Under the pieces are notes generated by a model. It was given only the letters and a program-made list of their open reading frames with translations. It was not told the DNA's origin and did no database searches. Shown here piece after piece: positions 15,220 through 23,576 of a DNA stretch of 64,000 bases. Position numbers and translations under genes: made by a program. Origin of the DNA: Burkholderiales bacterium (GTDB taxonomy: Bacteria > Pseudomonadota > Gammaproteobacteria > Burkholderiales > WYBJ01); NCBI GenBank assembly GCA_022841915.1, contig JALHQN010000006.1, forward strand, positions 62,001-126,000. The letters run 5' to 3'. Within the stretch, counting starts at the first letter, position 1. Every line of letters begins with the position of its first letter.

Positions 15220-18200
15220 CTACTTCTTTGTCTCGATTTGTACCAGCGCGGCAGGCGGTGCTTCTGCCGCAGTGCTCGACCGGCGGCGACGTGGAGGGGA
15301 AGCGGCTTCCACCGGCTCGCTCGCGGCCTGCGCTTCTTTCGGGCGTCTTTCGGCTGCAGTCTCGATCATGACCATGTCCGAGGGCAGTTCATAGCGGGTT
15401 GCCACGGGGGGCGGCGGCACAACGGCTGGTGTGCTGGATGCCTGCACGGGGTGGACCTCCGGCAGCGGTTCGGCAAGCTCCGCCGCCGTCGGCTGCTGAG
15501 TCGCGACCTGCTGAATTTCAGCTTCTCGGACGGATTCCGGGGCAACGGGGACTTGCGTCAGCGCCGGACTCGCTTCCGACGCTGGGCTCATCCTTGGTTC
15601 GATGGGCTGTTCAGGCTCGAATGTCGCGACGACAGGTGCAACGGAAGGTGCAACGGAAGGTGTAGGTGTAGGTGCAGGTGTAGGTGTAGGTGCAGGTGTA
15701 GATTCAGGTGCAGATTCAGGTGCAAGTGCAGGTGCAGGTGCGGCGGCCATCGGTGCATTCATGGGCACTGCTGTCGGCAGCGTTGCCGGTTCTGCACTAT
15801 CGCCAGCGACCGAAGCGGGCGTGACTGTAGCGCTCACGAGGGCACTTGCCGCAGCAGTAGTCGCGCGAACGACCTCACCTGCCGGCGCACTCTGATCCTC
15901 AAGTTGCTCTTGCGATTCGCCTTGAGTTCGTTGCTCTTGTGAGCGTTCCGGACGATCGCGGCGACCGCGGCGGCGACGGCTACGCCCGGTGCGCTCGGCT
16001 TCGGTAGCAGCTCCAGAGACCTCCGCAGGAGAGACAGCGACACCAGGCGCGCTTTCGGGGATGTCGGCTGAAGAGCGATCAGCGCGTTCCGCGCGCGGCT
16101 GCTGCTGCGGGCTTTGTGGACGCTGCCCGTTTTCATCGCGGTCGCGACGGGGCTCCCGCCGCTCGTCTGTCGCGCCACGTCGACTCTCGCCTCGGCGTGG
16201 TCGATTTGCATCCCGGCCGCCTTCCCGGGAGCCTTCCCGTGCACCCTCTCCGCGAGGAGCCCGGTCCGGACGCTCGCTGCCGCCCTGCTCGCTGCGACGC
16301 GGGCGTTCCTGGCGATCGTTGCGTTGCTGGCCAGCCGCCCGGCTGGCAGATGGTTGTCCCGTGGCGGGCTTCAAGGGTTTAGGCGCGGGCGTGACAGGTG
16401 CTTCCGCGATTGCGGGTGATGGGGTCTCCTCGACTCGCTTGAACCAGCCGAAAATCTTTTGAATGATCGAAGGGCGGTCTTCCTCCAGTGCCGGCGGGGC
16501 GGTGGGGGCGGACACCTGTTGCGGTTGAGGCATGGGCACCTGCCTTTCGGGAGTGATGCCCTGCACGGCCGCCTGGGGGCGAACGGGTTTCGGATCGGAG
16601 CCTGGCAGACGAACGACGTCCTGTTCTTCCGGCATCTCGACCATCTGGTAGCTGAGGGGGACTTCGCCCATCTCGTTGGCTTCGTCGTGCCTCACCCGGG
16701 CCACCGTGTAGTTCGGCGTTTCGAGATGAATATTGGGAATCAGCAGGATGGCGACCTTGAGGCGAGCCTCGACGGCGTGGATGTCGTTTCGCTTCTCATT
16801 GAGCAGGAACGTCGCGACATCGACCGGCACTTGGGCATGGACCGCAGCCGTGTTTTCCTTCATCGCTTCTTCCTGCATGATCCGCAGGACGTGCAAGGCC
16901 GTGGATTCGATGGATCGGATGTGACCGGTGCCATGGCAGCGCGGGCAGGGCTGGTGTGCGGTTTCACCGAGCGACGGGCGCAGGCGCTGCCGGGACAGTT
17001 CCATCAGCCCGAAACGCGAAATCTTGCCCATCTGCACGCGAGCACGGTCGTAGTGCAAGGCGTCGCGAAGGCGATTCTCGACTTCGCGCTGGTTGCGACT
17101 GCTTTCCATGTCGATGAAGTCGATCACGATCAAGCCGCCCAAGTCCCGCAGGCGCAACTGTCTGGCGGTCTCGTCCGCGGCTTCCAAGTTGGTGTTGAAC
17201 GCCGTCTGTTCGATGTCCGAGCCGCGGGTGGCGCGCGCCGAGTTCACGTCCACGGAAACGAGGGCTTCGGTGTGATCGATGACGATCGCCCCTCCGGAGG
17301 GCAATGCGACTTGGCGCGAGTATGCCGACTCGATCTGATGTTCGATCTGAAAACGGGAGAAGAGCGGGACATCGTCGCGGTACAGCTTCACGCGATTGAC
17401 GTTTCCAGGCATCACCGCGCCCATGAAGGCGCGCGCCTGTTCGTAGATCTCTTCGGTATCGATCAGGATCTCGCCGATTTCCTGATTGAAGTAATCCCGC
17501 ATCGCGCGAATGACGAGGCTGCTCTCAAGGAAGATGAGATACGGGGCAGGATTCTGGCGCTTGCGATCTCGCCCTTCAGGCGACCGCGCTTCCGTAGAGG
17601 GCTCACCGGCTTCGTCGCCGTACTGAGGCTTGGCTGCGCCGTCGATGGCGACCCACAGCTTCATGAGGTAGTTCAAGTCCCAGGTGAGCTCTTCGACGGT
17701 CCGCCCAATGGCTGCCGTACGCGCAATGATGCTCATGCCCTGAGGAATTTCGAGCTTATCGAGGGCATCGCGAAGTTCCGCCCGATCCTCGCCTTCGATT
17801 CGCCGTGAGACGCCGCCACCACGAGGGTTGTTCGGCATGAGGACCAGATAACGTCCAGCGAGACTGATGAACGTGGTGAGCGCCGCGCCCTTGGTGCCTC
17901 GCTCGTCCTTGTCGACCTGAACGACGAGTTCCTGGCCTTCGCGCAGTGCATCCTGGATGCGGGCTCGGCCGGGTTCTACGTCTGGGCTGAAATAGCTTCG
18001 TGAGACTTCCTTGAAGGGCAGGAAGCCATGGCGCTCCGCGCCGTAGTCTATAAAGGCAGCTTCGAGACTGGGCTCGATGCGGGTAATGATGCCTTTGTAG
18101 ATGTTTCCCTTGCGTTGTTCTTTTGCAGAGGACTCGATATCGAGGTCGATCAGCTTCTGGCCGTCGACGATGGCAACCCGCAGTTCCTCCTGCTGGGTCG

Positions 18201-18222
18201 CGTTGAACAGCATACGTTTCAT
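15220..18222 (-). CDS. rne: Ribonuclease E
   Basis: The 1000-residue endoribonuclease starts mRNA decay and processes rRNA and tRNA at the inner membrane. The catalytic half carries the S1 domain (about 37-120), DHTEALVSVDVNSARATRG and LGGLIVIDFIDM, which hold the two metal-binding aspartates, and the zinc-link CPRCHGTGHIR near residue 405. Residues after about 560 are low complexity: Arg/Glu/Gly-rich RNA-binding stretches (RPRRSEQGGSERPDR, RRRRGRRDRPERSQEQ), then a Pro/Ala/Thr-rich repeat encoded by 15633-15740. This matches the disordered degradosome scaffold of the family. TAGGTAG precedes the ATG. A leader of up to 460 nt is available for the autoregulation known in E. coli. Confidence 0.96.
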   Translation of the reverse strand: MKRMLFNATQQEELRVAIVDGQKLIDLDIESSAKEQRKGNIYKGIITRIEPSLEAAFIDYGAERHGFLPFKEVSRSYFSPDVEPGRARIQDALREGQELVVQVDKDERGTKGAALTTFISLAGRYLVLMPNNPRGGGVSRRIEGEDRAELRDALDKLEIPQGMSIIARTAAIGRTVEELTWDLNYLMKLWVAIDGAAKPQYGDEAGEPSTEARSPEGRDRKRQNPAPYLIFLESSLVIRAMRDYFNQEIGEILIDTEEIYEQARAFMGAVMPGNVNRVKLYRDDVPLFSRFQIEHQIESAYSRQVALPSGGAIVIDHTEALVSVDVNSARATRGSDIEQTAFNTNLEAADETARQLRLRDLGGLIVIDFIDMESSRNQREVENRLRDALHYDRARVQMGKISRFGLMELSRQRLRPSLGETAHQPCPRCHGTGHIRSIESTALHVLRIMQEEAMKENTAAVHAQVPVDVATFLLNEKRNDIHAVEARLKVAILLIPNIHLETPNYTVARVRHDEANEMGEVPLSYQMVEMPEEQDVVRLPGSDPKPVRPQAAVQGITPERQVPMPQPQQVSAPTAPPALEEDRPSIIQKIFGWFKRVEETPSPAIAEAPVTPAPKPLKPATGQPSASRAAGQQRNDRQERPRRSEQGGSERPDRAPRGEGAREGSREGGRDANRPRRGESRRGATDERREPRRDRDENGQRPQSPQQQPRAERADRSSADIPESAPGVAVSPAEVSGAATEAERTGRSRRRRGRRDRPERSQEQRTQGESQEQLEDQSAPAGEVVRATTAAASALVSATVTPASVAGDSAEPATLPTAVPMNAPMAAAPAPALAPESAPESTPAPTPTPAPTPTPSVAPSVAPVVATFEPEQPIEPRMSPASEASPALTQVPVAPESVREAEIQQVATQQPTAAELAEPLPEVHPVQASSTPAVVPPPPVATRYELPSDMVMIETAAERRPKEAQAASEPVEAASPPRRRRSSTAAEAPPAALVQIETKK
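15633..15740. repeat. Hexanucleotide repeat inside rne
   Basis: GGTGTA and GGTGCA units, with GATTCA variants, are repeated head to tail. On the coding strand they give alternating Ala/Pro/Thr (APTPTPAPTPTP) in the disordered C-terminal half of RNase E. Changes of whole units would keep frame. Confidence 0.85.
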
Positions 18223-18685
18223 CGTACTACCTAGCTCCCGCGCCCAAGCTCGGGAGGCAAGACCGAAATGCCATGTACTGCCGAATGCCGGTCAGCGATT
18301 TCAGTGGATCAGCGACGTAAGCATGATGTCAGGACTGATGATCTCGATCGAGAGATCGGACTTGATCGGTCTGCCTATTGGAATACTGCGCATGCATGTG
18401 ATTGGATGGCAGGATTCTAAATTTCGTGCGTCGGGGCGCGTTCTAATGTACTTTGGATGCCGCTACTTCCGGGTGAGCGGACTTAACCCGACGTACCACG
18501 CAATCGAAAGCAACAGAACCACCGGTCGGCGCATAAGCATTGCAAAAACTACTGAACACGACTCGACTGGTGCAAGTGACAAAAACCGGGGAGTCATCTC
18601 ACCCGATCCAGCCCCTGAGCTTCCTCGACCGCTTCGGCGCGGGCGCTACCCGCGCCATGCCTGAGGCGATGCCAGTATATGCAAA
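18223..18685. other. 463-bp divergent intergenic region between rne and rluC
   Basis: No protein gene or RNA gene is evident. The region must hold the promoters of rne (leftward) and rluC (rightward). Given the long leader of rne in E. coli, much of it is probably rne 5' untranslated RNA; this is inference. The only strong structure is the hairpin at 18636-18656. Confidence 0.5.
18636..18656 (+). promoter_or_regulatory. GC hairpin just upstream of rluC
   Basis: A perfect 8-bp stem (GGCGCGGG / CCCGCGCC) with loop CGCTA ends 29 nt before the rluC ATG. It could be a leader structure. No good ribosome site lies between it and the start. Confidence 0.35.
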
Positions 18686-19648
18686 ATGAAGGGTTTACGC
18701 AAAGATTCTGCCACTTGGCTTGATGCCGACGAGAACAGCGCCGGCCAGCGGATCGACAATTTGTTGGTTCGTGTCCTCAAGGGCGTGCCTCGTCCCCATA
18801 TCCATCGCCTCGTTCGTACGGGGCAAGTGCGGGTCAACAGTGGTCGCGTCGATGCGACGTATCGAGTGCGCGAGGGCGACCGCATTCGCATTCCGCCGGT
18901 GCGCACTTCGCAGGAGCGTCCCGTGCCCGCCGAACATGGGCGCCGGTCGGAGCTTTTGGAGAGCCGCATCCTGTATGAGGACGAGAGCCTGCTGGTTCTC
19001 GACAAGCCGGCAGGGATGGCCGTTCACGGAGGTAGCGGTATTTCACGCGGGGTCATCGAGGAGATGCGCCGCTCCCGCCCGACGTTGAAGTTCCTCGAAC
19101 TCGTGCATCGGCTCGATCGCGACACGTCGGGCGTGCTCATGTTGGCCAAGAAGCGCGCGGCTCTGGTTGCGCTGCATGCCTCCATCCGGGCGGGCGAAGT
19201 CGAGAAGATTTATACCTTGCTGGTTCTCGGACATCTGCCGCTTGGGCGCAGAGAAGTCGATGCTCCATTGGAAAAATTCCTGCTCGCCGGGGGCGATCGA
19301 CGCGTGAAAGTGGGGCAGGGTGGACAAGCCTCGCGCACGATCTTCAATGCGCTGCGTGCCGTTGGGGCGCATACGCTCGTGGAGGCCCGTCTGCTCACCG
19401 GACGCACGCATCAGATTCGCGTCCACGCCGCCTACCTGGGACACCCGATCGCCGGAGACGACAAGTACGGGGACTTCGCCGTGAATAAGGAGTTGGTCAA
19501 GCGAGGATTGAAGCGCATGTTCCTGCACGCCTCACGACTTCGAGTCGCTCATCCGTCGACCCGGGTGCCTTTGTCGTTCGAGGCGCCCCTGCCGTCCGAT
19601 CTCACGGCCTGCATTGCGCGCTTTTCTTCAGAGAGTCGTGAGGGATAG
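18686..19648 (+). CDS. rluC: 23S rRNA pseudouridine synthase RluC
   Basis: This 320-residue RluA-family enzyme makes pseudouridines in 23S rRNA (positions 955, 2504 and 2580 in E. coli). It has an N-terminal S4 RNA-binding domain (about 18-80, QRIDNLLVRVLKGVPRPHIH and VRVNSGRV). The catalytic aspartate lies in VHRLDRDTSGVLMLAK, the RTHQIRVHAAYLGHPIAGDDKYG motif follows, and length is standard. It is divergent from rne, as in E. coli and most proteobacteria, which supports RluC over RluD. The HAD phosphatase gene starts 5 nt after its stop. Confidence 0.93.
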   Translation: MKGLRKDSATWLDADENSAGQRIDNLLVRVLKGVPRPHIHRLVRTGQVRVNSGRVDATYRVREGDRIRIPPVRTSQERPVPAEHGRRSELLESRILYEDESLLVLDKPAGMAVHGGSGISRGVIEEMRRSRPTLKFLELVHRLDRDTSGVLMLAKKRAALVALHASIRAGEVEKIYTLLVLGHLPLGRREVDAPLEKFLLAGGDRRVKVGQGGQASRTIFNALRAVGAHTLVEARLLTGRTHQIRVHAAYLGHPIAGDDKYGDFAVNKELVKRGLKRMFLHASRLRVAHPSTRVPLSFEAPLPSDLTACIARFSSESREG

Positions 19649-19653
19649 AACCG

Positions 19654-20310
19654 ATGGCCGCACGCTACGAACTTCTCGTTTTCGACTGGGACGGCACCTT
19701 GGTCGATTCGGCTCAGGCGATCGTCGATTGCCTGCAAGGTGCGTGTGCCGACCTCGGATTCGAACCGCCCTCCGATGAGCGTGCTCGTCACATAATCGGC
19801 TTGGGGCTCATGGACGCGCTGCGGTACGCGATACCGCATGTTCCGGAGGCGAGCTACAAGCACGTCGTCGAGCGCTATCGGACGCACTTTCTTGCGCGGG
19901 ATGCCTCCATGCAGCTTTTCCCCGGTGTCTTGGACGGGTTGGAACGGCTTCGGCAAGCGGGGTATCTGCTCGCGATTGCCACGGGCAAGAGCAGGCGGGG
20001 ACTGGAGCGTGGCCTGGATCAACTCGATGTGCGCCGATTCTTCGTGGCTAGCCGATGTGCCGACGAAGGTTTTTCCAAGCCGCACCCCGGCATGCTGCAA
20101 GCAGTGATGGATGAACTCGCCGTCCAGCCGGGGAGCACGTTGATGATCGGGGATACGACTCACGATCTCGACATGGCGACCAACGCCGGGGTGCGTGCGT
20201 TGGCTGTCGCTTACGGTGCTCATCCCAAGTCGCAACTGGTCGCGGCATGCCCCGAGGCATGCCTGGACACGCCGGCAGAACTCTTCGAGTGGTTGGCCGC
20301 GAACACGTGA
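19654..20310 (+). CDS. HAD-superfamily phosphatase (phosphoglycolate phosphatase-like)
   Basis: The 218-residue HAD hydrolase has motif I FDWDGTLVDS (about 9-18, nucleophile Asp), motif II IATGKSRRG with the threonine, motif III Lys in GFSKPHPGML, and motif IV MIGDTTHDLDMATNAG. The alpha-helical cap between motifs I and II is of the Gph/PGP type. Proteobacterial genes in this position, between rluC and an S49 peptidase, are usually annotated as phosphoglycolate phosphatase-like. The substrate cannot be fixed from sequence. It starts 5 nt after rluC. Confidence 0.88.
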   Translation: MAARYELLVFDWDGTLVDSAQAIVDCLQGACADLGFEPPSDERARHIIGLGLMDALRYAIPHVPEASYKHVVERYRTHFLARDASMQLFPGVLDGLERLRQAGYLLAIATGKSRRGLERGLDQLDVRRFFVASRCADEGFSKPHPGMLQAVMDELAVQPGSTLMIGDTTHDLDMATNAGVRALAVAYGAHPKSQLVAACPEACLDTPAELFEWLAANT

Positions 20311-20426
20311 GTGTGGGTGTTTCTCGGTGGTGGGTGGCGCGCGGGATCCTACGAGGTATACTTCGATCCCCCTCTATATAGGAAGCGACCGGGCGGCCGA
20401 TGTGCCTGCCTGGCCTCGTTCTCGCA

Positions 20427-21404
20427 ATGGCACAGGACCCGTTACAAACTGGATCTCCCGGCGCGGCCGGATGGGAGCGTAGCGTCCTCGAGAAGGTGGC
20501 GCTTGCCTCTTTGCACGAGCAGCGCAGAAGCCGCCGTTGGGGCATTTTCTTCAAGTTTCTCGGATTCCTTTACCTGTTCGCGTTGCTGTTCGTTGCGCTC
20601 GGCTGGTTGGGCAAGCGGGATGCCGTAACAACCGCCAAGCACACAGCGCTGGTCGAACTCAGGGGCGTGATTGCACCCGATCATCCTGCTTCGGCCGACA
20701 GCGTGGTCGCAGGCCTCCAGGAGGCATTCAAGGACGAAAAGACGCAAGGGGTGATCGTCCGGATCAATAGTCCCGGAGGCAGTCCTGTCCAGGCGGGTCA
20801 GATCTACGACGAGATCCGCCGGCTGCGCGCGAAATATCCAAATATTCCGCTCTACGCGGTCGTCGACGATATTTGCGCGTCGGGCGGCTATTACGTCGCT
20901 GCCGCAGCCGACAAGATTTTCGTCAATGAGTCCAGCATCGTGGGGTCCATCGGGGTCTTGATGGACGGGTTCGGTTTCTCCGGCGTGCTCGACAAGCTGG
21001 GAATCGAGCGACGGCTGTTGACGGCCGGCGACAACAAGGGTTTTCTGGACCCCTTTTCGCCGATGAATCCCGAGCAGACGCAGCACGCCCAAAGCATGCT
21101 CGACGCCATTCATGCCCAATTCGTCAAGGTGGTGCGTGAAGGACGGGGGGAGCGGTTGAAGGACAATGCAGAAATCTTCAGCGGGCTGATGTGGACAGGC
21201 CTCAAGAGCATAGAGCTTGGCCTCGCCGATGGCCTGGGCAGCGTCGATTATGTCGCCCGTGAAATCGTGAAGGCCGAGGACTTGGTCGATTACACGCCAC
21301 GAGAGAATATCGCAGAGCGTTTCGCCAAGCGCTTTGGAGCGACGATGGCGGACGCACTCGTCCGAGCCGGCGCCTCGTCGGGAAACAACGTGACGCTCCG
21401 GTAG
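20427..21404 (+). CDS. sppA: S49 family membrane peptidase (SppA/SohB-like)
   Basis: The 325-residue protein is a short-form signal-peptide peptidase of family S49. It has one transmembrane helix (about 41-59, FFKFLGFLYLFALLFVALGW), then the crotonase-like protease domain with VRINSPGGSPVQAGQIYDEI, the serine nucleophile Ser152 in ICASGGYYVAAAADKIF, and SIVGSIGVLMDGFGF, the region that normally places the catalytic lysine partner. It would degrade cleaved signal peptides or misfolded membrane proteins at the periplasmic face. I favour the ATG at 20427; an ATG nine codons upstream (20400) is also possible, and neither has a strong ribosome site. The order rluC-HAD-S49 is conserved in betaproteobacteria. 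Confidence 0.9.
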   Translation: MAQDPLQTGSPGAAGWERSVLEKVALASLHEQRRSRRWGIFFKFLGFLYLFALLFVALGWLGKRDAVTTAKHTALVELRGVIAPDHPASADSVVAGLQEAFKDEKTQGVIVRINSPGGSPVQAGQIYDEIRRLRAKYPNIPLYAVVDDICASGGYYVAAAADKIFVNESSIVGSIGVLMDGFGFSGVLDKLGIERRLLTAGDNKGFLDPFSPMNPEQTQHAQSMLDAIHAQFVKVVREGRGERLKDNAEIFSGLMWTGLKSIELGLADGLGSVDYVAREIVKAEDLVDYTPRENIAERFAKRFGATMADALVRAGASSGNNVTLR

Positions 21405-21444
21405 CCGCCCAGGGATACCCCCTGCAAGTGCCGGACCAAAAGCC

Positions 21445-22158
21445 CTAAGGTGCCGGTGCGCCCAGCAGGAAGACGGCAGGCCTGCGGTGAATGTCGAGCC
21501 GATCGGTTCTCCATTCGGCGATCGAGCGGGTGCGAATGAATTGATCCGGCAGCGTGAGGTCGACTGCGAGCGTCAGCAGAGAACTCGGGGCGCAGGTCTG
21601 GATGATCGCGGCGAAGAGCTGATTGTTGCGATACGGCGTCTCGATGAAAATCTGGGTCTGCTGCCTGGTCGCCGCATTTTTTTCCAACGCCAGTAATGCG
21701 CGAATTCTCGCTTGGGCATCGACCGGCAGGTAGCCGTGAAACGTGAAACTCTGGCCGTTCAGGCCGGAGGCCATGAGCGCCAGCGCGATGGAGGAAGGGC
21801 CCACCAGGGGCATCACTTCGATCCCAAGCGTGTGCGCCATCCGAACCAGCTTTGCGCCGGGGTCGGCGATTGCCGGGCAACCCGCATCGGAGAGCATGCC
21901 GACGTCCGCGCCATCCAGCAGCGGTTCGAGCATGGACGGAAGGTCCACGTCTCGCGTATGTTCGTCGAGCACATAGAACTGAATTCGGCGCTCGCTCAAG
22001 CGAATTCCGCAGGCGTGCAGGAAGCGTCGAGCCTGTTTAGGTGTCTCGACGACCAGGTGTTCCAGCCGCTGGAGAAGGGCTACGGTCTGCGCCGGAATGG
22101 TTTCGATGGACGCCGTATCGCCCAGCGTGCTGGGAATCAGATACAACCGGGTCGTCAT
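21445..22158 (-). CDS. SAM-dependent methyltransferase, tetrapyrrole-methylase fold (RsmI-like)
   Basis: This 237-residue protein has the tetrapyrrole (corrin/porphyrin) methylase fold, with YLIPSTLGDTASIETIP at the N-terminus, GMLSDAGCPAIADPGAKLV and PLVGPSSIALALMASGLNGQSFTFHGYLP. These resemble RsmI, which 2'-O-methylates C1402 of 16S rRNA. It is shorter than RsmI (about 280) and lacks that protein's C-terminal extension, so it may be the paralogous family found next to maf in betaproteobacteria rather than RsmI itself. It follows maf by 16 nt on the same strand and converges on the S49 peptidase gene. Confidence 0.82.
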   Translation of the reverse strand: MTTRLYLIPSTLGDTASIETIPAQTVALLQRLEHLVVETPKQARRFLHACGIRLSERRIQFYVLDEHTRDVDLPSMLEPLLDGADVGMLSDAGCPAIADPGAKLVRMAHTLGIEVMPLVGPSSIALALMASGLNGQSFTFHGYLPVDAQARIRALLALEKNAATRQQTQIFIETPYRNNQLFAAIIQTCAPSSLLTLAVDLTLPDQFIRTRSIAEWRTDRLDIHRRPAVFLLGAPAP

Positions 22159-22174
22159 CCGATGAGGCTCGCCA

Positions 22175-22783
22175 TCATGGGATGCAGATGCCTTCGGCAG
22201 CCAGTAGGGTGACCAGCGTGATCAAGGGTAGGCCCACCAAAGCCGTCGGATCGTCACTGGTGACGCGCTCGACCAAGGCGATTCCCAGGCGCTCGATCTT
22301 CGCACTGCCAGCGCAGTCGTACGGCTGGTCGCGTTGCAAGTAGGTGTCGATGGTTTTACGGCTGAGCTGCCGGAACTTCACTTCAGTAGATGCGACGGCG
22401 TTTCGTTCCCGTTGAGTCTTGGTATTGAGCACGCAAACGGCCGTATGGAACACAACGAGCTGCCCGCTCATGCGCGTCAGCTGTGCGACCGCATCATCAG
22501 GATCGGTCGGCTTGCTGAAGGCGGCCGCTCCATCCATCGTACCTACCTGATCCGATCCGATCACCAAAGCACTGGGATATCCACGGGCGACAGCCCGCGC
22601 CTTTTCCCGGGCAAGTCGGCATACCAGATCGACTGCGGTCTCGCCGGCGCGAGGGGTTTCATCGATGTCGGCGGCGGTGGCGACATACTCGAGTCCGACT
22701 TGGTCCAGCAGCGCCCGACGATAGCGCGAGCCGGACGCCAGAACAAGTTGGGGTGCGGCTGAAAACATCATGATTTTTGACAC
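22175..22783 (-). CDS. Maf-like nucleotide pyrophosphatase (YceF type)
   Basis: The 202-residue Maf/YceF-type protein hydrolyses non-canonical nucleoside triphosphates; the YceF subgroup prefers 7-methyl-GTP. It has the signature LASGSRYRRALLDQ with the phosphate-binding Ser-x-Arg, then DIDET, ARGYPSALVIGSDQV with the catalytic aspartate, and the C-terminal GLPLITLVTLLAAEG. The start may be the GTG at 22783 or the ATG codons at 22771 and 22768; none has a clear ribosome site. The GTG overlaps the -35 box of the divergent yceD-rpmF promoter. The maf/yceD/rpmF neighbourhood is typical of proteobacteria. Confidence 0.9.
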   Translation of the reverse strand: MSKIMMFSAAPQLVLASGSRYRRALLDQVGLEYVATAADIDETPRAGETAVDLVCRLAREKARAVARGYPSALVIGSDQVGTMDGAAAFSKPTDPDDAVAQLTRMSGQLVVFHTAVCVLNTKTQRERNAVASTEVKFRQLSRKTIDTYLQRDQPYDCAGSAKIERLGIALVERVTSDDPTALVGLPLITLVTLLAAEGICIP

Positions 22784-22805
22784 GAAATGATGGAAATAAT
22801 ATCAT
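22777..22805 (+). promoter_or_regulatory. Near-consensus sigma-70 promoter of the yceD-rpmF-fab operon
   Basis: TTGACA (22777-22782), a 17-nt spacer and TATCAT (22800-22805) form the best sigma-70 match I saw in the window. Transcription would start near 22812, only about 3 nt before the annotated yceD ATG and about 21 nt before a second in-frame ATG at 22833. The -35 hexamer overlaps the maf start codon on the other strand. Confidence 0.65.
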
Positions 22806-22814
22806 CGCCGACCT

Positions 22815-23309
22815 ATGTCAGACCAGGCGCCTATGGATGGGCTTAATTTCGCACGCGAAGGAGGGCGCCTCCAAGGTGAGCTAGCCGTCGCTCGGATGCC
22901 TCGGCTCGAAGATCTGCTCGAGGAACACTCTGGGATAGTGCATTACGTGATCGTCGGGGCGGTCAATGCCCAAGGGAGGCCCGTCCTGGACGTTCGGACC
23001 GAGGCCACTTTGCCTTTGCTGTGCCAGCGGTGCTTGGGGCGTATGGACTACGAGCTTCGGCGCAAGTCGCGTTTCGTGCTCGTTGAAGGCCATCAGGACT
23101 TGCCCGACGTCTCTGAAGAGGATCCGAACATCGAAACCATCGCGGCCGATGCCTTGGCAGACATTCCCGACATCATCGAGCAAGAAGTGGTGCTCGGACT
23201 GCCAATTGCGCCCATGCATCCCCAGGGCGCCTGCGAGTCGGCTGTGAAGATGCCTCGTGATGACAAGCCGTCGCCTTTCGCGGTCCTCGAACGATTGAAG
23301 AGACCCTGA
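22815..23309 (+). CDS. yceD: YceD family 23S rRNA accumulation protein (DUF177)
   Basis: This 164-residue YceD/DUF177 protein has the conserved cysteine pair in LPLLCQRCLGRMDY (about residue 75) and the acidic motif ADALADIPDIIEQEVVLGLPIAPMH (quoted in part as DIIEQEVVLGLPI) near 115-135. In E. coli YceD is needed for normal 23S rRNA accumulation, and the gene is almost always followed by rpmF, as here 56 nt downstream. The ATG at 22833 (MDGLNFAREG) fits the promoter spacing better and aligns with the usual family N-terminus, so the true protein may be six residues shorter. Confidence 0.9.
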   Translation: MSDQAPMDGLNFAREGGRLQGELAVARMPRLEDLLEEHSGIVHYVIVGAVNAQGRPVLDVRTEATLPLLCQRCLGRMDYELRRKSRFVLVEGHQDLPDVSEEDPNIETIAADALADIPDIIEQEVVLGLPIAPMHPQGACESAVKMPRDDKPSPFAVLERLKRP

Positions 23310-23365
23310 GCAAACCTGTTAGAAAACCAGCATTTTTATATTGATGTTCGTTCAAGGAGTATTCC

Positions 23366-23545
23366 ATGGCAGTGCAACAGAACAAGAAATCACCGTCCAA
23401 GCGCGGCATGCATCGTTCACATGATGCGTTGCCCTTGCCGGGGCTCGCAGTCGAGCCCACCACGGGTGAAATCCATTTGCGTCATCACATCAGCCCGACC
23501 GGATACTATCGGGGCAGGAAGGTAGTGAAGTCCAAGGGCGATTGA
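23366..23545 (+). CDS. rpmF: 50S ribosomal protein L32
   Basis: The 59-residue basic protein starts [20 protein letters not shown] and ends in [14 protein letters not shown], the standard L32 sequence; the Zn-binding cysteines of some L32 proteins are absent, as usual in proteobacteria. AAGGAG lies upstream of the ATG. It is the second gene of the yceD-rpmF-plsX-fab operon, which ties ribosome assembly to phospholipid synthesis. Confidence 0.97.
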   Translation: MAVQQNKKSPSKRGMHRSHDALPLPGLAVEPTTGEIHLRHHISPTGYYRGRKVVKSKGD

Positions 23546-23576
23546 TCACTCCCGGGCTAGTGACTCGGGACGCTAA

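Noticed and set aside
15633-15740. CRISPR-like repeat array
   Set aside because: The units are only 6 bp, contiguous, and inside the coding frame of rne; there are no spacers.
18338-18664. Open frame in the rne-rluC gap
   Set aside because: The translation has no conserved pattern, and the region is better explained as leader and promoter DNA.
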